Source: Lactobacillus hominis DSM 23910 = CRBIP 24.179
GTDB taxonomy: Bacteria; Bacillota; Bacilli; Lactobacillales; Lactobacillaceae
DNA: 35,007 nucleotides
NCBI RefSeq assembly: GCF_000296835.1
Contig: NZ_CAKE01000017.1
Location: 1 to 35,007, forward strand
Direction of reading: 5' to 3'
The translations under genes were made by a program, and so were the position numbers. The notes beneath the pieces are model-generated. The model was not told the origin of the DNA and did not search any database. It saw only the letters and a list, made by a program, of their open reading frames with translations. Of this stretch, positions 34,995 through 35,007 are shown one piece after another. Positions within the stretch are counted from its first letter, which is position 1. Each line of letters starts with the position of its first letter.

Positions 34995-35007
34995 GTTTGA
35001 TGATATT

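Overview
The window looks like chromosomal DNA of a low-GC lactic acid bacterium, most likely Lactobacillus of the acidophilus/johnsonii/gasseri group. This is inferred from the AT-rich sequence, the divergent treB | treR-treC trehalose locus, the T-box controlled amino-acid ABC operon, PyrR-type leaders and many transporters. I recognise families from memory; no database search was run. No tRNA, rRNA, CRISPR array or prophage was seen.

Left part (1-10,810). The window opens with the 5' end of an IS3-type transposase gene (minus). Next to it is a chimeric ORF that joins an alpha-mannosidase (GH38) fragment to the C-terminal part of a 6-phospho-beta-glucosidase (GH1). Then come a glutamine-type ABC importer (receptor-permease fusion plus ATPase), rarA overlapping a patatin-like lipase, an MFS transporter, udk, and a DUF4097-like beta-repeat protein. 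The trehalose locus follows: treB on minus, treR and treC on plus, with two TreR-type palindromes between them.

Middle part (13,435-23,272). A four-gene polar amino-acid ABC operon (ATPase, receptor, two permeases; minus) is preceded by a complete T-box leader. Upstream of that lies a second, very similar receptor gene. Then come a MarR-type regulator with a heterodimeric ABC exporter, a DUF915 hydrolase, the C-terminal remnant of a drug efflux MFS gene, and a small two-helix membrane protein.

Right part (23,269-35,007). This is a pyrimidine locus: pyrF-pyrE (plus) and, divergently, an MFS transporter overlapping a frameshifted pyrD. Both arms carry a PyrR-type ACAGAGAG-loop hairpin in the 5' leader. 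In pyrF it sits in a three-state attenuator; in the transporter gene it lies immediately before the ribosome binding site. This points to the MFS protein being a pyrimidine or precursor transporter. Then follow an Ntn-type hydrolase (C45/phospholipase-B-like), a POT peptide transporter, a homodimeric-type ABC exporter, a phosphatidylserine-decarboxylase-like enzyme that resembles fungal tryptophan decarboxylase PsiD rather than true Psd, and an MFS efflux protein.

Most interesting points: the PsiD-like decarboxylase next to an efflux gene; the pyrimidine locus with two different PyrR devices and a broken pyrD; the GH38-GH1 chimera joined at a shared short motif; and the T-box operon with a duplicated receptor outside the T-box.
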